Below, in pieces: positions 32,901 through 41,025 of a DNA stretch of 52,842 nucleotides; position 1 is the stretch's first letter; each line of letters starts with the position of its first letter. The position numbers were made by a program, and so were the translations under genes. The DNA comes from Salinivirga cyanobacteriivorans (GTDB lineage: Bacteria; Bacteroidota; Bacteroidia; Bacteroidales; Salinivirgaceae). Under the pieces are notes generated by a model that was not told the DNA's origin, did no database searches, and saw only the letters and a program-made list of their open reading frames with translations. Where the stretch lies: positions 3,689,659 through 3,742,500 of the forward strand of contig NZ_CP013118.1 of the NCBI RefSeq assembly GCF_001443605.1, in the 5' to 3' direction.

Positions 32901-33277
32901 CCATACAGCAGGCTATATATGCCACACCAGAGGCTTCGCAAGAGCTGGCCGATCAGGCAAGAGCGCTTGCAAGCGAACTTGAAAATATCAGGTTCAAATT
33001 ACATGGTGTAGATGCAAAAGCCAGTTGGGAAGAGATTCCACCAGCTGAAATACCTGTGCTGAGAAGAATGAGCAACCTAATGTGGATACACTACAGCTCT
33101 ACTACAAATGTAACGGGTACAGCAAAAGAGCAATATGCCATAATGAAAGAGATTTTCCCGCCAATTGCAGATCAACTGAAAAAAATTGCCGAAGAAAAAA
33201 TTCCTGCGTTGGAAGAAGCGCTCAACAAATTGAATGCTCCATGGACTCCAGGTAGAATTCCGGAGATTAAAGAATAA
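29993..33277 (+). CDS. Secreted VPS10/sortilin-like BNR-repeat protein
   Basis: A 1094-residue exported protein with a signal peptide (MSFKTFLLTLFLGVFVFCSPHESLA) and then a large beta-propeller made of at least ten Asp-box/BNR units of form S/T-x-D/N-x-G-x-S/T-W/F, for example SVDGGQSF, SIDGGENW, STDGGDTW, STNRGESW, TENSGETW, STNKGRTW and SLNGGKKW. This is the repeat pattern of sortilin/VPS10 propellers and, less closely, of sialidases; I see no sialidase catalytic set. After about residue 740 comes a charged linker (RRKKEQKLFKEGERIPQPTW), a beta domain, and a helical C-terminus (KIAEEKIPALEEALNKL). There is no type IX secretion C-terminal signal. Proteins like this are often called glycosyl hydrolases without evidence; I leave the function open. 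It ends at its own terminator. Confidence 0.8.
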   Translation: MSFKTFLLTLFLGVFVFCSPHESLAKKKDKDEKAAKDTLVGKLNAFKWRSLGPAWASGRIADFAVNPDNYSEYYVAVASGNVWKTTNHGVTFKPIFDNYGAYSIGCVTMDPNNHNVVWVGTGENNHQRALGYGNGVYKSVDGGQSFKNMGLKESRQVGDIVIDPRNSDIVFVAAEGSAWGPGGERGLYKSIDGGENWKKVIDISKHTGVNNVVIDPVNPDIMYATSEQRRRTHYTKIGGGPESAVYKSTDGGDTWRKIMKGLPGVHIGGMGIAVSPVDHNVVYLIMQAAKGKSGFYRSTNRGESWQRMSDHSSSGQYYNEIYCDPVDVDKVYSVETFTHYTLNGGKTWKRLSTSNRHVDDHALWINPNDNQHFIIGGDGGIYETYDGGKHFNFKANLPVTQFYRVAVDNEYPFYNVYGGTQDNNSMGGPSQTTSSKGIRNADWFVTMGGDGFFAAIDPTDPNIVYTEYQYGNMYRYDKKSGETVKIKPLEGKDEKAYKWNWNTPLILSPHDHKTLYCAANKVFKSTNRGDSWEVISDDLTAQIDRNTWKVMGKYWSAEAVAKDVSTSQFGTIVSLVESPVQEGLLFAGTDDGVIQVTENSGETWTKVTDFPGVPEHTYVSDIFADRFNANVVYATFNNHKRDDFKPYILKSTNKGRTWDIMVEGLPENGPVHTITQDHLNKNLLFAGTEFSAWFSLNGGKKWHKLSKGLPAIAVMDMAIQPRENDLVIATFGRGFYVIDDYAPLRNITEEMLKNEAHLFDVPNALQYVKTRGRYNQGSDYYYAKNPKFGAVFTYYLKDAPETKRQERRKKEQKLFKEGERIPQPTWRALEKEELEEQAHLIFTIKDEKGNIVRKINKRPSKGVNRINWDLRYTALYPMSEKDEFNPVKTGGSGVMAAPGQYSVELALWDDGKEKTLAGPKTFKVNALDNTTLPADDRTELMAFQNNVMNMYGAVRGADYLNKELIKKVATIQQAIYATPEASQELADQARALASELENIRFKLHGVDAKASWEEIPPAEIPVLRRMSNLMWIHYSSTTNVTGTAKEQYAIMKEIFPPIADQLKKIAEEKIPALEEALNKLNAPWTPGRIPEIKE

Positions 33278-33295
33278 TGTAGTAAAAAATAATTT

Positions 33296-33329
33296 AGGGC
33301 AGATTCCATTTGGTTTCTGCCCTTTTTTT
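33296..33329 (+). terminator. Terminator of the VPS10-like gene
   Basis: AGGGCAGA and TCTGCCCT form a perfect 8-bp stem with a 12-base loop (33304-33315), followed by a run of T. It lies about 18 bases after the stop. Confidence 0.9.
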
Positions 33330-33357
33330 ATTGCTTTTTTTAGGATTCCAGATTTAT

Positions 33358-33390
33358 TTTGTTTAATCCAAACATTTTTCACTATTTTTG
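33358..33390 (+). promoter_or_regulatory. Predicted promoter of the PAS histidine kinase
   Basis: TTTG at 33358-33361, a 21-base spacer, then TATTTTTG at 33383-33390, a full match to TAnnTTTG. The kinase start codon is about 75 bases downstream. Confidence 0.55.
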
Positions 33391-33466
33391 GATGAGAGCT
33401 CCGAACCTGAATCAATAATGAGAGCAGGCAACAACTTAAAAGATCATACTTAAATCCGCCTTTTAC

Positions 33467-35296
33467 ATGAAGTTCAAGTTTGAATATTACCTTACCGCTA
33501 TTTATCTTATAATTGGAGCGCTCTGGATCTTGTTTTCTGATAAACTTGTTACTTCCTTTACAGATGATCCCTTAGTAATTACAAATTTACAGACCTATAA
33601 AGGATGGTTTTATGTGCTTATTACTGGTTTTTTGCTTTTTTTACTTCTTAGACGACATCTCAAGGAAGTCAAAGCTGTGAATAACACACTGTTTGATAGA
33701 AACCAAACGCTGGTTGATTATCAAAAGAAACTAAAAGAGCGGAATGATGAGTATTATTCACTGTTTGAAGAGTACAAAACTCAGAATGAAGACTTACTGG
33801 TAGCAAAAGAAAAAGCTATTAATAATGAGCAACAGCTCAAGCAGTTAATAGATCAGGCTCCTGACGCTATTCACATACAAATTGAAAATAAAATTGTGTA
33901 TGCCAATGAAAAGCTCCTGAATTTATTGGAAGTGCAGCACGAAAGAGATGTGTTGGATAAACATCTGTCTGATTTTATTGACCCTTATGATGCGGGAGAA
34001 ACAACTCGAAAATTACAGATGCTTTCTAATAATGGTAGTCGGCAGATAGTAAGAATTAGATATAGCACATTTAATAAAAAGTTTGTAGATGCAGAACTGA
34101 CATCGGTTCAAATAAAATATAATGGAAAGGCTGCTGAATTAATATTTTCCCGGGACATTACCGGAGAGAAAAAGTATTTATTAGAATTAGAACGAAAAAA
34201 CCGTTTTATTAATACCATTTTGGATCGTTTGCCCATTGGGCTTGCCCTGAACAGGTTCAATGAGGGTGATGCCACTTATATGAATAAAAAATTTGTGGAA
34301 ATATATGGATGGCCCAGAGCAGAATTAGTCAATATAGAGTCTTTTTTTAGAAAAGTATACCCCGATGAGCACTACCGGAAAAAGGTTATGCAAATGATAC
34401 AGGCCGATGTTGCAACTGGTAATCCGGAGCTAATGCATTGGGAAAATATTACAATTACTCAAAAGAACGGCGAAAAACGAATTGTGAATGCGGTGAACAT
34501 TCCCATACAGGAGCAAAATACAATGATATCGACTGTAATAGATGTAACCGAACTAAAAAGAACTGAAGCAAATTTGCTGGCAGCTAAAGAAAAAGCAGAG
34601 GAGAGTGACAGGCTTAAATCAGCATTTTTAAACAATATTTCGCATGAATTCAGGACACCTTTAAACGGAATTTTAGGTTTTGTGGAGATGTTGGTAAGGC
34701 CCGATCTCAGCGATTCGAAACGTAAAAAATATGTTGCCATTATCAGGGAGAGTAGTAATCAATTAATAAATCTGGTAACAGATACTGTTGAGGTTTCGCA
34801 TATACAAACAGGCACTATTCAGGTAAACCGGCGAAGTTTTTCTTTCTCCGACCTGGTTGAAGAGGTTAATAAAATCTATAAACCTTTCATCGAGAAAAAA
34901 AGACTTGAGTTGATAAAAAATATGAGCCTTTCAGAACAAGATTTAAATATTACTTCTGACAGGCATAAGCTATTTCGTATTGTGCAGCATTTGGTTGATA
35001 ATGCTGTGAAATTTACAGAGAAGGGAAATGTGAAAATTTTCGTAGGGCGCTTAGATAAATACATTGAAATTAAAATATCTGACACCGGAATTGGTATCGC
35101 TCCAGAGGTAAAAGCATCTGTTTTTGATGTATTCCGACAATCTGAACTTGGGTATTCAAGAAGCTTTGGAGGAAACGGTATTGGGTTGTTTATTGTAAAA
35201 TCATACGTTAATTTACTCAATGGTGAAATAAATTTGGAGTCAGAACCTATGAAAGGAACCACATTTACTGTGAGATTGCCTGTTTATCAGAATTGA
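33467..35296 (+). CDS. Membrane-bound PAS histidine kinase
   Basis: A 609-residue sensor kinase without an adjacent response regulator. Two membrane helices near the N-terminus (YYLTAIYLIIGALWILFSDK and FYVLITGFLLFLLLRRHL) leave a short outside loop. A coiled region (about 75-125) leads to two PAS domains (about 128-235, IDQAPDAIHIQIENKIVYAN; and about 245-365, LDRLPIGLALNRFNEGDATY). The HisKA domain has NNISHEFRTPLNG with phospho-acceptor His393, and the ATPase domain has HLVDNAVKF, KISDTGIGIAPE and FGGNGIGLFIVK. There is no receiver domain. Its 3' end overlaps the convergent gene on the - strand by 32 bases. The signal it senses is unknown. Confidence 0.9.
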   Translation: MKFKFEYYLTAIYLIIGALWILFSDKLVTSFTDDPLVITNLQTYKGWFYVLITGFLLFLLLRRHLKEVKAVNNTLFDRNQTLVDYQKKLKERNDEYYSLFEEYKTQNEDLLVAKEKAINNEQQLKQLIDQAPDAIHIQIENKIVYANEKLLNLLEVQHERDVLDKHLSDFIDPYDAGETTRKLQMLSNNGSRQIVRIRYSTFNKKFVDAELTSVQIKYNGKAAELIFSRDITGEKKYLLELERKNRFINTILDRLPIGLALNRFNEGDATYMNKKFVEIYGWPRAELVNIESFFRKVYPDEHYRKKVMQMIQADVATGNPELMHWENITITQKNGEKRIVNAVNIPIQEQNTMISTVIDVTELKRTEANLLAAKEKAEESDRLKSAFLNNISHEFRTPLNGILGFVEMLVRPDLSDSKRKKYVAIIRESSNQLINLVTDTVEVSHIQTGTIQVNRRSFSFSDLVEEVNKIYKPFIEKKRLELIKNMSLSEQDLNITSDRHKLFRIVQHLVDNAVKFTEKGNVKIFVGRLDKYIEIKISDTGIGIAPEVKASVFDVFRQSELGYSRSFGGNGIGLFIVKSYVNLLNGEINLESEPMKGTTFTVRLPVYQN

Positions 35297-36956
35297 CTTT
35301 TTTTCCATAAAATCGGAACGGGATTATAGAGCTATCGTATCGGAATTGTAAATCATTTTTATCCACTTTTTTCCAAAGCTGTCCATCTGCATCTTGCCAT
35401 CCATTAAATACGAAATTTGTAGTGCTTTTTGCACTTGTGGTCTGGTTGAAAAACTCTATTTTAACCAATTCAAACAAATTGTACAGCAACATATAATCTA
35501 ACCCATTATATTCCCATGGCCGCGTGGCCGGATCGTTTTTATTAATCACGTAATCTTTCCCGACAGGCTTTACCAATCTTTTTCCGGCAGACCAAAAAGG
35601 TTCGGGATGGTCGTCTTTGTTGATATTGCCATCGTTGTTTACATCGTATAGGCTTCGCCATTGGCCCTCTTCAGGGGCCTGATTTAACCTTAAATCAATG
35701 TATGAAAGAAAATAATGGTAAAACGGATTATTATAGTCAATGTTCGGTTTGTGTAAGATGAGGTAAATCAGTGGGAAATGTACAAACGAGAACATTTGAT
35801 AAGATTCGGGCATACCTTTATTGTAGCTTTGGGCGGTGCAGTAGCACCAGTACAATAAGCTGTCGAATGATTGGGCATATTGCCTTTGGCTGATGGTAGC
35901 AAGCGCTAATTTCGCATGATCGTTAAAGTGCTTGTGACCGGGCAGGGGCAGGGTAAGCATTAATTGTGGCTTCAGGCCATATCGAAGATCACCAAATTTT
36001 TGTGCTGTAATTTCGTTCATGGCATAACCAAAAAGCCTTGCATTGAATATCAGATCCACGGGCTTTCCGCCGCGCCTTACAATTTCTCCGGTTGCCGGGT
36101 TCACAATGGCCCAAAGTTTTACTGGTATAGGCACTCCAAAAAGGTCGAACACCACTCTGGTTTGCATGGTTCGTGCAATGCGATAAGTAATTTTTTGAGC
36201 CCAGTAACCCGGCTTTACCAATTCACCTTTCCCGTCCATGAACTTTTCATCAGTCTTCACCAGCTTTTGGGTCAATGCCAGTCCTTGCATCAGGTTCCAC
36301 ACCTGATCCTGGCTCATCTCTCCATGATTGCCGTAATCTGATGATAATTTGGGTGTTTGCACAAATGTTTTAATGCCTTTTTTGCTCCAAAGTTCCGGTG
36401 CGCTATCCGTAAAAATTTCAATACGCGATACATCATCTCTGATGAAAAAACCATTTAAGCTACCTTTTGGGTATGGATATGGAACAATGACGGAATCTCC
36501 TACTTTCATCAACTTTTCAGCTCCCTTACCATAGCGTATCTCTGCCAGATAGTCTAACCTTTCTATTGTGCGCAAAACGTTCACAATGTCTGTAATCGTT
36601 TTGTCCATACTTTGGGTGTCTTTTTTATGTGCCAGCAGTGCATATTCCGTGGCTAGCGTGGCCAGATAGAAACCAATGGTATGTCCGGCATCGGTCCAGT
36701 GAATTTCTCCGGAATTAGGAAATCCGTCATATGGGTTTCTTTTGTGTGCAGGAATATAAGTGCCGTAATGTGGAAATGTGAGCGGATCGCTTTTAATCAG
36801 GAAATGGTTCTCGAGTTTTGCTTTGTAAAGTTTGTACTTCTCATGGTTTTCTGGCGGACCTTGAGATATGCCATATTTACAACTTAGCAGTATACTAAGC
36901 AATAAAACATGTTTTATGTATTTGTGGTATGCTTTTTTTACGTTTAGTCCTTTCAT
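35265..36956 (-). CDS. Secreted protein of unknown function with a Ca2+-loop-like motif
   Basis: I start this 563-residue protein at the ATG at 36956 (MKGLNVKKAYHKYIKHVLLL); an upstream in-frame ATG at 36998 would add 14 hydrophobic residues. The N-terminus is an export signal, VLLLSILLSCKYGISQ, with a possible, slightly atypical lipobox (LLSC). The mature protein is rich in aromatic residues and includes GEIHWTDAGHTIGFYLATLA. Near residue 450 lies DVNNDGNINKDDH, which resembles a dockerin/EF-hand calcium loop; with one copy only, a cohesin-docking role is unlikely. I do not recognise the family. It is convergent with and overlaps the kinase gene by 32 bases, and it follows the sigma factor/membrane protein pair on the same strand, so it could belong to that regulon. 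Confidence 0.75.
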   Translation of the reverse strand: MKGLNVKKAYHKYIKHVLLLSILLSCKYGISQGPPENHEKYKLYKAKLENHFLIKSDPLTFPHYGTYIPAHKRNPYDGFPNSGEIHWTDAGHTIGFYLATLATEYALLAHKKDTQSMDKTITDIVNVLRTIERLDYLAEIRYGKGAEKLMKVGDSVIVPYPYPKGSLNGFFIRDDVSRIEIFTDSAPELWSKKGIKTFVQTPKLSSDYGNHGEMSQDQVWNLMQGLALTQKLVKTDEKFMDGKGELVKPGYWAQKITYRIARTMQTRVVFDLFGVPIPVKLWAIVNPATGEIVRRGGKPVDLIFNARLFGYAMNEITAQKFGDLRYGLKPQLMLTLPLPGHKHFNDHAKLALATISQRQYAQSFDSLLYWCYCTAQSYNKGMPESYQMFSFVHFPLIYLILHKPNIDYNNPFYHYFLSYIDLRLNQAPEEGQWRSLYDVNNDGNINKDDHPEPFWSAGKRLVKPVGKDYVINKNDPATRPWEYNGLDYMLLYNLFELVKIEFFNQTTSAKSTTNFVFNGWQDADGQLWKKVDKNDLQFRYDSSIIPFRFYGKKVNSDKQAISQ

Positions 36957-37030
36957 AATGCAAATTAACAAAATCAGGTAAAACAATGAAACACGCAAGG
37001 CCGGGCTTTTAGCAAACGGGTATTGTGCTT

Positions 37031-37621
37031 TTATTCTTTTTCCAGGTTTTCAATTGCCTCAATTTCTTCTCTAAATGCTTTAAATCTTTTATGGAGTGCA
37101 ATTTTAAAAGTATATAAACCTGCAATAATCATGATGAGTATAATTAAACCAAGGGGTAAAAGCGAGTGAGTGGTAAAAAGCTCTATGTTTCCCATAATGA
37201 AAATACCTGTTATAGCTACTGGCATTAGCATGAAGCCTAATTTAGTAATCTTTGTTTTTTGCCGTTCCAGGTGTTTTATCCGTTTTTTTATTGTTGTAAT
37301 TGGATTTGTAAAATCGATTTTATTAATTGTCAAAAAATATTGGATACTCCAGGTGTATGTGAGTATAAAAGGCACGGCAAAAGCAACAACTCCCAGATAA
37401 AAATTAAACGTGTTGCGTAATTCAATGTTGGGGATCAGAATTACGGAAATAATGATTAATGGTAATGCAATATTCACAATGGCACTGAACTTTTCTTTGT
37501 TCATACGTCTTTGCGGTGCTTTTATGAGCATATACCTTAGAATTTCCCTGTTGAGTTTAGTGTTTTTTGCAATTTGTTTTTCCTGGTTTTGCCACATCAA
37601 TTTAAGGTCATCTAGTTCCAT
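37031..37621 (-). CDS. Membrane protein, candidate anti-sigma factor
   Basis: A 196-residue protein with a charged, cytoplasmic N-terminus (MELDDLKLMWQNQEKQIAKN) and four predicted membrane helices: IVNIALPLIIISVILIPNIE, LGVVAFAVPFILTYTWSIQY, LGFMLMPVAITGIFIMG and LLPLGLIILIMIIAGLYTF. The C-terminus is charged again (KRFKAFREEIEAIENLEKE). It begins 2 bases after the stop of the ECF sigma gene at 37624, so the two are surely co-translated, and this placement is the usual one for an anti-sigma factor. I see no RskA or FecR domain, so the assignment is by context only. Confidence 0.7.
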   Translation of the reverse strand: MELDDLKLMWQNQEKQIAKNTKLNREILRYMLIKAPQRRMNKEKFSAIVNIALPLIIISVILIPNIELRNTFNFYLGVVAFAVPFILTYTWSIQYFLTINKIDFTNPITTIKKRIKHLERQKTKITKLGFMLMPVAITGIFIMGNIELFTTHSLLPLGLIILIMIIAGLYTFKIALHKRFKAFREEIEAIENLEKE

Positions 37622-37623
37622 GA

Positions 37624-38127
37624 TTAATGAGCTTTAGGGGTTATAGAATTTTTAATTTGGGCTTTTATCCGGCCGATTTTTGTAGCTACATTTGTTTCTG
37701 ATATACCGGTAATTTCAGCAATTTCACGGTGCGATTTCTCCTCGAGGTAAAGTAATATAATGGCTTTATTTATTTCGTTTAATTTGTTGATGTGTTGATA
37801 AAGTGAATCATAATCATGCGGTGAATTATCCGGCTCTATTATTTTTGCTCTGTTTAGAGCATCGCTGCTGTGTTGAATAAAAATATTGTTTCTTTCTCTT
37901 TTCCTGTTATAGTTCATTGCTGTATTGAGCGCTACTCGATATAACCAGGTAGATATTTTTGATTTGTTTTGAAAACGGTCAAATGATTTCCAAAGCTCGA
38001 GTGCTATGTCATTAATAAGATCTTCTCTGTCCTGGGCTATATCAGTATAAGCCGCGGCTATTTTCAGAATAATGCCAATGTTGGTTTCAAATACATTAAT
38101 GAATTTGTCCTCTTTGTTGGTAGCCAT
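37624..38127 (-). CDS. ECF-type RNA polymerase sigma factor
   Basis: A 167-residue sigma-70 factor of the extracytoplasmic-function group with only regions 2 and 4. Region 2 is seen as DREDLINDIALELWKSFDRF and ISTWLYRVALNTAMNYNRKR (core binding and -10 recognition). Region 4 has a helix-turn-helix around LEEKSHREIAEITGISETNV and the end KIGRIKAQIKN. It is followed 2 bases later by a four-helix membrane protein, probably its anti-sigma factor. Its upstream region contains TTTCGTGTTACGT on the - strand, similar to what ECF genes of this phylum often carry ahead of them, so autoregulation is possible. Confidence 0.92.
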   Translation of the reverse strand: MATNKEDKFINVFETNIGIILKIAAAYTDIAQDREDLINDIALELWKSFDRFQNKSKISTWLYRVALNTAMNYNRKRERNNIFIQHSSDALNRAKIIEPDNSPHDYDSLYQHINKLNEINKAIILLYLEEKSHREIAEITGISETNVATKIGRIKAQIKNSITPKAH

Positions 38128-38248
38128 TTTTGTTTATTCTAATTGTTGACTTATTAATTTTAACCAATACGTAACACGAAAGTCTAAAAAATCACAAATA
38201 AGTCAATTTTTTTAGTCTGCTTTGCTGAAAGCATTGTAATATGAGGTA

Positions 38249-39478
38249 CTACAAATAATCATTAGATGAATCGAGTTGCTTTGTAAATGGAGCAACAGCT
38301 CTTTTATAAATTCCCTGCACATAGGCAATGGCCATTCCGTAGTTGGTTACTGGAATGCTTGCTTCAATGGCAGGTTTGATGCGATTGACCAGTTGTTTAC
38401 GGGTAATCATGCAGCCTCCGCATTGTATTACGAGTGCATAATCTGTAATGGGGCGGGGGAGGTCGTTTAATCCGGCAACCACCTCATATTCATGCTCTTT
38501 TCCTGTGAAAGCAGATATCCATCTTGGGATTTTAACGCGGCCTATATCGTCGCATGCCACATGGTGTGTGCACGATTCCAGTAATAATATTCTGTCTCCG
38601 TTTTGTAGGTCGTTTAGTTTTGGGGTTCCTTGCAGGTAAACATCAAAATCACCTTTGAAGCGGGCCAGTACTATACTGAAGCTTGTAAGTGGAATATCCC
38701 GCGGGATTGAAGCATCGGCTTTGGTAAATATTTGACTGTCGGTAATGGCCAGGGCGGGTTTAATGCCCGTTTGTTTCAGAAAACTATCCACTTCGCGTTC
38801 TTTTAGTACAATACAAATGGCATCGTTATCCAGAATGTCGCGAATAGCTTGTACTTGCGGCAGTATAAGCCTTCCCTCAGGGGCTTCAATATCAATTGGG
38901 GTAATGAGTAAAACGATGTCGCCATATTGCACCAAATCGCCAATCAGGGAAGGAGTGGAATAAGCCGATTCGGGAATTGTTTTTTTTATGGTATCAATGA
39001 TCATTCCGGCTTGCCCATTGGTAAATGTGCTGTGCGATATAATTTTACACCCGTATTTAGCATATAGTTCCTGGGCTAAATCTGTTTTTAGTTCTGACTG
39101 ATCACTTTTATTATGAACAATAAAAAACGGAGTGTCGGTTTTTTGAAACGATTTGATGATATTGGCTTCAAAATCATCGAAATGATTATCGGTAATTACA
39201 AGAATGCCCAGGTCGATACTTTTTATGGAGGCTTTGGTTTTGGCTATGCGCTTTTGCCCCAATTCACCTTCGTCGTCAATGCCTGCGGTGTCGATCAATA
39301 TTACCGGTCCGAACCCGGTTATTTCAAATGATTTTTTCACCGGATCAGTGGTGGTACCGGCAAAATCTGAAACAATGGCAATGTCTTGCCCGGCTAATTG
39401 GTTAATAAGTGAGCTTTTCCCATTGTTCCTTCTGCCATAAATACCTATATGTGGTGTTGATGCTTTTCCCTTTTGCAT
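38249..39478 (-). CDS. hydF: [FeFe]-hydrogenase maturation GTPase HydF
   Basis: HydF is the scaffold on which the two-iron subcluster, made by the radical-SAM enzymes HydE and HydG, is assembled and passed to the hydrogenase. The 409 residues comprise a GTPase domain (Walker A GRRNNGKSSL, DFAGTTTDPVKK, LIDTAGIDDEGE, HNKSDQ), a dimerisation domain, and a C-terminal 4Fe-4S domain with Cys303, Cys353 and Cys356 (motifs CTHH and CGGC). The position just before the CGGC, often His in other HydFs, is Gln352 here; His305/His306 remain as possible extra ligands. It starts 3 bases after the stop of aspA and must be co-transcribed. hydE, hydG and the hydrogenase genes are not in this window. Confidence 0.95.
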   Translation of the reverse strand: MQKGKASTPHIGIYGRRNNGKSSLINQLAGQDIAIVSDFAGTTTDPVKKSFEITGFGPVILIDTAGIDDEGELGQKRIAKTKASIKSIDLGILVITDNHFDDFEANIIKSFQKTDTPFFIVHNKSDQSELKTDLAQELYAKYGCKIISHSTFTNGQAGMIIDTIKKTIPESAYSTPSLIGDLVQYGDIVLLITPIDIEAPEGRLILPQVQAIRDILDNDAICIVLKEREVDSFLKQTGIKPALAITDSQIFTKADASIPRDIPLTSFSIVLARFKGDFDVYLQGTPKLNDLQNGDRILLLESCTHHVACDDIGRVKIPRWISAFTGKEHEYEVVAGLNDLPRPITDYALVIQCGGCMITRKQLVNRIKPAIEASIPVTNYGMAIAYVQGIYKRAVAPFTKQLDSSNDYL

Positions 39479-39481
39479 AAC

Positions 39482-40915
39482 CTAAAGATCGCTTGGTTTA
39501 TAACCTAATTTAAGCAAGTTTGATGCCTGAGTGATTTGTTCCAGTTTTTTTGGTTCTAATACAAGCAACTTTTCATTGGCTTCAAAAACTGATGTTTTGT
39601 GTTGATGCATGTGTTTGGCCAAATCTCCCGCCTTGTGGTACCCGATATAAGGTATCAGGGCAGTGCAAATAGATGGACTGTTGTAAAGTTTGGCAGCTGC
39701 CTCTTTATTGTTAATGGAAATGCCATCGATGAGGTGGGCTGCCATAGAGCGATTTGCGTTGATTAGAATTTCCAGTGATTCCAAAGTAGTATCGCCTATT
39801 TGCGGAATATAAGCGTTTAATTCTAAGTGCCCCTGGCCAGCGAGCGAACTCACTATCTGGTCGTTTGCATAAACCTTGTGCGCCGAGCTGATGATGAATT
39901 CTGATATTACCGGATTTACCTTGCCGGGCATAATTGAACTGCCGGCTTGCCGTTCGGGTATGGTAAATTCACTGTGCGTTGAAATATCAGCAGCCAGCAA
40001 ACGAAGGTCACTGGCGATTTTTTCCAGGTTCACAGCAAGCGATTTTAATGTGGCGTGTATCTCAACAAAACTGTCGAGGTTGCTTGTGGCATCCATCATG
40101 TTTTCACCGCGGGTAATGGGCAGCCCTGTGAGTTTTTGCAATGTTGGAACCACTTCCATAATGAAATATGTTGGTACGGTAATGCCACTTCCAATGGCGC
40201 TGCCGCCCAGGTTTACTACTTTAATACGTTCTGCACATTTCGATATGCGCCACCAGTCCCGCGAAAGGGCATCGTTGTATGCACTGAACATTTTACCATA
40301 AGAAGTCGGAACAGCTTGCTGCAACTGGGTATAGCTCGTTCTCAGTGCGTCTCTGTATTTTTTTTCAAGTGTTTCAACCTGGTTGCGCGAATTATTCACA
40401 GTTTCCTCAAGCTCTTCGAGCAATTTCATTATGGCAACTTTGAGGGCTGTAGGTACGGTATCGTTGGTCGACTGAAAAATGTTGGCGTGTTCTATCGGAT
40501 CAATAAATTCATACTCCCCTGGCTTTCTCTTAAGGTCAGTCAGGGCCAGGTTGGTAATTATTTCATTGATATTCATATTGATACTCGTACCCGCACCACC
40601 CTGAATGGCTGGTACAATGAATTGCTCAAAAAAATCTCCATTGGCTATTTTTAGTGCAGCATGCTGTAGGGCGGTTATCTTTTCTTGCTCAATCTTTTGA
40701 ACAGGAGCCTGTTTTCCATATTTTTTTGTTACAGCATTAATATATTTTTCGTAGGTCAGGTAACAGGCATGCTTTACCAGGCCCATTGCTTTGTACCAGT
40801 TTTTGTTAAATGCGCTATGGCCAGGAAAATTCTCACGTGCTCTGAGTGCGTGAATGCCATACAATGCCTGATCGGCTATTTCTTTGGTACCCAGAAAGTC
40901 TTTTTCGATTCTCAT
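39482..40915 (-). CDS. aspA: Aspartate ammonia-lyase (aspartase family), paired with hydF
   Basis: A member of the fumarase/aspartase superfamily: it splits L-aspartate into fumarate and ammonia, or a related substrate. The 477 residues begin RIEKDFLGTKEIADQALYGI and include the substrate loop NIFQSTNDTVPTALKVA and the catalytic signature GSSIMPGKVNP with its serine. NALGIAGG-type signs of adenylosuccinate lyase are absent. The usual HVN before QS is HAN here, a modest departure from typical aspartases. The stop is 3 bases before hydF, so they form an operon. In other Bacteroidota and some firmicutes an aspartase-like gene also travels with hydrogenase-maturation genes; its job there is not settled, with ammonia supply for the bridging ligand one proposal. 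Confidence 0.85.
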   Translation of the reverse strand: MRIEKDFLGTKEIADQALYGIHALRARENFPGHSAFNKNWYKAMGLVKHACYLTYEKYINAVTKKYGKQAPVQKIEQEKITALQHAALKIANGDFFEQFIVPAIQGGAGTSINMNINEIITNLALTDLKRKPGEYEFIDPIEHANIFQSTNDTVPTALKVAIMKLLEELEETVNNSRNQVETLEKKYRDALRTSYTQLQQAVPTSYGKMFSAYNDALSRDWWRISKCAERIKVVNLGGSAIGSGITVPTYFIMEVVPTLQKLTGLPITRGENMMDATSNLDSFVEIHATLKSLAVNLEKIASDLRLLAADISTHSEFTIPERQAGSSIMPGKVNPVISEFIISSAHKVYANDQIVSSLAGQGHLELNAYIPQIGDTTLESLEILINANRSMAAHLIDGISINNKEAAAKLYNSPSICTALIPYIGYHKAGDLAKHMHQHKTSVFEANEKLLVLEPKKLEQITQASNLLKLGYKPSDL

Positions 40916-41025
40916 AATAATTTACTAAGTAGGTTTTACCCGTAGCAAATTTATGGAAGAATGTTAATATGGCCCTATTTTAAAGGTTTTTTCTTTGGAA
41001 TGGGCCTTTTAAGCTATTGTGCAGC

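Noticed and set aside
35540..35640. A dockerin domain in the secreted protein
   Set aside because: Only one Ca2+-loop-like motif is visible; dockerins carry two in tandem.
40055..40654. A 199-codon frame opposite aspA
   Set aside because: Third-position pattern and homology both support aspA; the frame has no recognisable motif.
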